From Thermoplasmata archaeon (GTDB taxonomy: Archaea; Thermoplasmatota; E2; DHVEG-1), in assembly GCA_030637965.1 (NCBI GenBank), contig DAOWFO010000057.1:1-8410 (forward strand): a stretch of DNA of 8,410 nt. Direction: 5' to 3'. Below are positions 6,612 to 8,410 of the stretch, piece after piece. Each line of letters starts with the position of its first letter. Position 1 is the first letter of the stretch. The notes under the pieces are model-generated. The model was given only the letters and a program-made list of their open reading frames with translations. It searched no databases and was not told the DNA's origin. Position numbers and translations under genes: made by a program.

Positions 6612-8195
6612 ATGGTTAAAAAAGCAGAAAAAAATAAAAATTTAATGATATTACTATCAATTTTAGCTATTGCAGTTATTATAATTGTTGGTGTATTTTA
6701 CTATTTTGTAGTTTTAGGTGAAGAAACAGAAAAAACTGAGGAGATAGAAGCTGTTGAAGAAATTGACGACCGCATCAGTCCTTTAACAAATCAAGGATTA
6801 ATTTTTGAAATTAATCGTATGCGTCATAGAGGTTTAATAGATATTATTATGAAGAGGGGTTCATCATGGCGCAATCCTCCCCAATTCTACTTTGTTACTA
6901 TGATAGACGATCAGGAATATATTAGTAAAGATGTATGGTCTAGAAAGGGTACAACGGAGACATTTTTTGCTGAATGGGATACAATGTTTATGGAAAATAA
7001 AATTTCACGTAATGCAAATGAAGAACAGGAATTTTCAGAAATTACTTTACAAATTTTTGAAAGAGAAAAAACCGGATTATTAGGTTTAAGAACACAAGAC
7101 ATTGAAAAAGAGATCATAAAATTAACTTATGATTATAAAACCGGCAGATGGGATGGGGACGACTCATTCAATGATTCTGATGGATATGGACACCATGTTG
7201 GAGAGAACTTTGAAATATGGTTTAATGTTTATCAAACAGATTTTGATCATGATGGAATTCCATATTGGACTGAAGTAAACATACTAAAAACCAATCCTAA
7301 GATAGATGACTCAAAACTTGATCCAGATGAAGATGGTATTCCAACAACATGGGAATGGAAATGGGGATATTTTTACAATATTAGTGACAACCATTCGGTA
7401 CTTGATCCTGATATGGATGGATTGGATAACATTGAAGAATATAAAATGGCCAAATGGTTTGCAGATCCCTTCTCTCAAGATATATATATTGAAGTAGATG
7501 GAATGGAAAAAAAAGGATTTTTTGATATTGAACATGTTTTCTGGGAGGAATCACAACAAATCTTTATAGAACGATTCGCACAGCACGGTATTAATGTTTA
7601 TATAGATGATGGATGGCCCGATGGTCCTATTAATGGCGGGGGAGAAAAGCTACCATATTATGAAAGAATTTCCCAAGATTCTGGAATGATGCTTCAATTT
7701 TATAATAATCATTTCCCTGAAGAAAGAAAAGGTATTTTTAGATATCTTGTACTAGCAAATAGCGCTGGTTTTTGCCACCCCGCAGAATTCAATATGTATG
7801 ATGAAATGGCTGTTGGGAATGGACTTAGTAGAATGATTAGTATTACTAGAAGAGCTTTTACACCAAGAACTTGGCGAATTGCACTTGCATCTGGGATAAT
7901 GCATGAAATGGGGCATTCACTTGGTATCGGTCCATGGAATGTTCCAGGAAATGACAATTTATCATATTCTGGAGGAAGAGCAGCAAAACAAGATTATCTT
8001 GAAGAACATGGGAATTACGTAAGTGTGATGAATTATTATTATATCTGGGATCATACAATTGCAGATTATTCAGATGGTACGAATGGTCGAGGTGATGTTA
8101 ATGACTGGGAAATGTTTGACTTGACTTTTTTCCAGACTGAAGGGAAAGTTGTTGAAGATCCAGGTTTTGAACTACCTGGTGAAGAAGAAATTTGA
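6612..8195 (+). CDS. Membrane-anchored metzincin-like protease with DxDxDG calcium repeats
   Basis: A 527-residue protein starting at ATG 6612; a TTG two codons earlier (6606) is a weaker option. A short basic start and one membrane helix (about 11-35) are followed by an acidic linker (EETEKTEEIEAVEE), so most of the protein lies outside the cell. Residues 55-205 form a beta-rich region I do not recognise. Three thrombospondin-type-3-like calcium loops follow: DFDHDGIPYWTE (210-221), DPDEDGIPTTWE (237-248) and DPDMDGLDNIEE (265-276). After DIYIEVDGME (290-299) comes the protease domain. HEMGHSLGIG (431-440) is the zinc motif with Glu432 as general base, and SVMNYYY (471-477) looks like the Met-turn. 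DYSDG (485-489) and DVNDWEMFDLTFFQ (495-508) close the domain. The layout (calcium repeats, then DIYIEVD, then HExxH) fits a family of secreted archaeal proteases. The third metzincin ligand position (441) is proline, so Asp448 or another residue may bind zinc. Likely role: digestion or processing of proteins at the cell surface. Confidence 0.8.
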   Translation: MVKKAEKNKNLMILLSILAIAVIIIVGVFYYFVVLGEETEKTEEIEAVEEIDDRISPLTNQGLIFEINRMRHRGLIDIIMKRGSSWRNPPQFYFVTMIDDQEYISKDVWSRKGTTETFFAEWDTMFMENKISRNANEEQEFSEITLQIFEREKTGLLGLRTQDIEKEIIKLTYDYKTGRWDGDDSFNDSDGYGHHVGENFEIWFNVYQTDFDHDGIPYWTEVNILKTNPKIDDSKLDPDEDGIPTTWEWKWGYFYNISDNHSVLDPDMDGLDNIEEYKMAKWFADPFSQDIYIEVDGMEKKGFFDIEHVFWEESQQIFIERFAQHGINVYIDDGWPDGPINGGGEKLPYYERISQDSGMMLQFYNNHFPEERKGIFRYLVLANSAGFCHPAEFNMYDEMAVGNGLSRMISITRRAFTPRTWRIALASGIMHEMGHSLGIGPWNVPGNDNLSYSGGRAAKQDYLEEHGNYVSVMNYYYIWDHTIADYSDGTNGRGDVNDWEMFDLTFFQTEGKVVEDPGFELPGEEEI

Positions 8196-8249
8196 TTAGA
8201 TTAATAATAATTTCAATTTGAATTCTGTCTTCTACAATTTTCAATTAAA

Positions 8250-8263
8250 GAACATTTTTATAA
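8250..8263 (+). promoter_or_regulatory. Candidate TATA box of the hydroxyacid dehydrogenase gene
   Basis: AACATTTTTATAAC, centred about 41 bases ahead of the ATG at 8299, would start transcription near 8284 and leave a leader of about 15 bases containing GGGA as a weak ribosome site. Confidence 0.4.
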
Positions 8264-8298
8264 CAAGGGGTAATGAAGAAATTGAGAATGGGAAAGCC

Positions 8299-8410
8299 AT
8301 GAAAATTTTTATCACACGTAAAATTCCAAAACCTGGACTTGATTTACTTTACAAAGAACACGAATTAGATATTAATCCCTATGACCGCTTTTTAACGAAA
8401 GAAGAAATAA
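8299..8410 (+). CDS. D-2-hydroxyacid dehydrogenase (glyoxylate reductase type), N-terminal fragment
   Basis: The first 37 codons of a gene that runs off the window. MKIFITRKIPKPGLDLL followed by an acidic DINPYDRFLTKEEI stretch is the typical beginning of glyoxylate/hydroxypyruvate reductases and other D-isomer-specific 2-hydroxyacid dehydrogenases, where this part forms the start of the substrate-binding domain. The NAD-binding Rossmann motif and the catalytic Arg, Glu and His all lie beyond the edge, so activity and substrate cannot be judged. The ATG at 8299 is chosen because the family conservation begins there and no in-frame start lies close upstream. The gene appears to have its own TATA box, 103 bases after the protease stop. 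Confidence 0.8.
   Translation, partial: MKIFITRKIPKPGLDLLYKEHELDINPYDRFLTKEEI

Noticed and set aside
8273..8300. Shared string TTGAGAATGG before both the protease start (6606-6615) and the dehydrogenase start (8283-8292)
   Set aside because: Only about ten bases, in different frames relative to the starts, with no further similarity on either side.
8273..8302. Nine-residue leader frame (MKKLRMGKP) ending in ATGA overlap with the dehydrogenase start
   Set aside because: The TATA box at 8250-8263 would start transcription after its ATG, and the GGGG run is too close to that ATG to serve as a ribosome site. Probably chance.

Overview
The window reads as a stretch of an AT-rich archaeal chromosome, most likely a euryarchaeal lineage near the Thermoplasmatota. 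I infer this from gene content and signals, not from a marker gene. The supporting signs are: archaeal TATA elements about 25-35 bases ahead of starts or transcript ends; a mix of leaderless starts and GGTG-type ribosome binding sites; a tRNA-Leu without an encoded CCA tail; a small Sm-like protein; an archaeal-type secreted Ntn hydrolase; and a membrane-anchored protease with DxDxDG calcium repeats. The order of genes looks like ordinary core and accessory chromosome. I see no integrase, transposase, CRISPR array or phage gene.

Layout. Bases 1-192 hold the 3' end of a DMT/EamA transporter gene, followed by tRNA-Leu(CAA) at 237-321. A minus-strand block follows, reading right to left. It starts with a small Sm-like protein (4413 to 4171), continues with alpha-glucan phosphorylase (4037 to 2328) and ends with a secreted Ntn-hydrolase of the C69/C45 type (2241 to 472). 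A divergent intergenic region (4414-4690) carries promoters for both directions and a palindrome. On the plus strand, a ThiI-like THUMP protein with a degenerate catalytic domain (4691-5602) overlaps a ketopantoate reductase gene (5599-6501) by ATGA. Next comes a separate transcription unit for a membrane-anchored metzincin-like protease (6612-8195), and finally the 5' end of a D-2-hydroxyacid dehydrogenase gene (8299 to the window edge).

How they fit together. The phosphorylase releases glucose-1-phosphate from stored glycogen or from maltodextrins. Ketopantoate reductase supplies pantoate for coenzyme A. The secreted Ntn hydrolase and the anchored protease both act outside the membrane, which suits a heterotroph that feeds on proteins and peptides. 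Apart from the thiI-like/panE overlap, the genes look individually promoted rather than joined in one pathway.

The items most worth following up are the ThiI-like protein, which has lost the PP-loop and the catalytic-cysteine region but keeps the tRNA-binding half; the protease, which has proline where the third zinc ligand of a metzincin should be; and the Ntn hydrolase, whose nucleophile lies right after the signal peptide and whose catalytic domain appears to be interrupted by an extra beta-rich segment. I did not find a clear undescribed multi-gene system.
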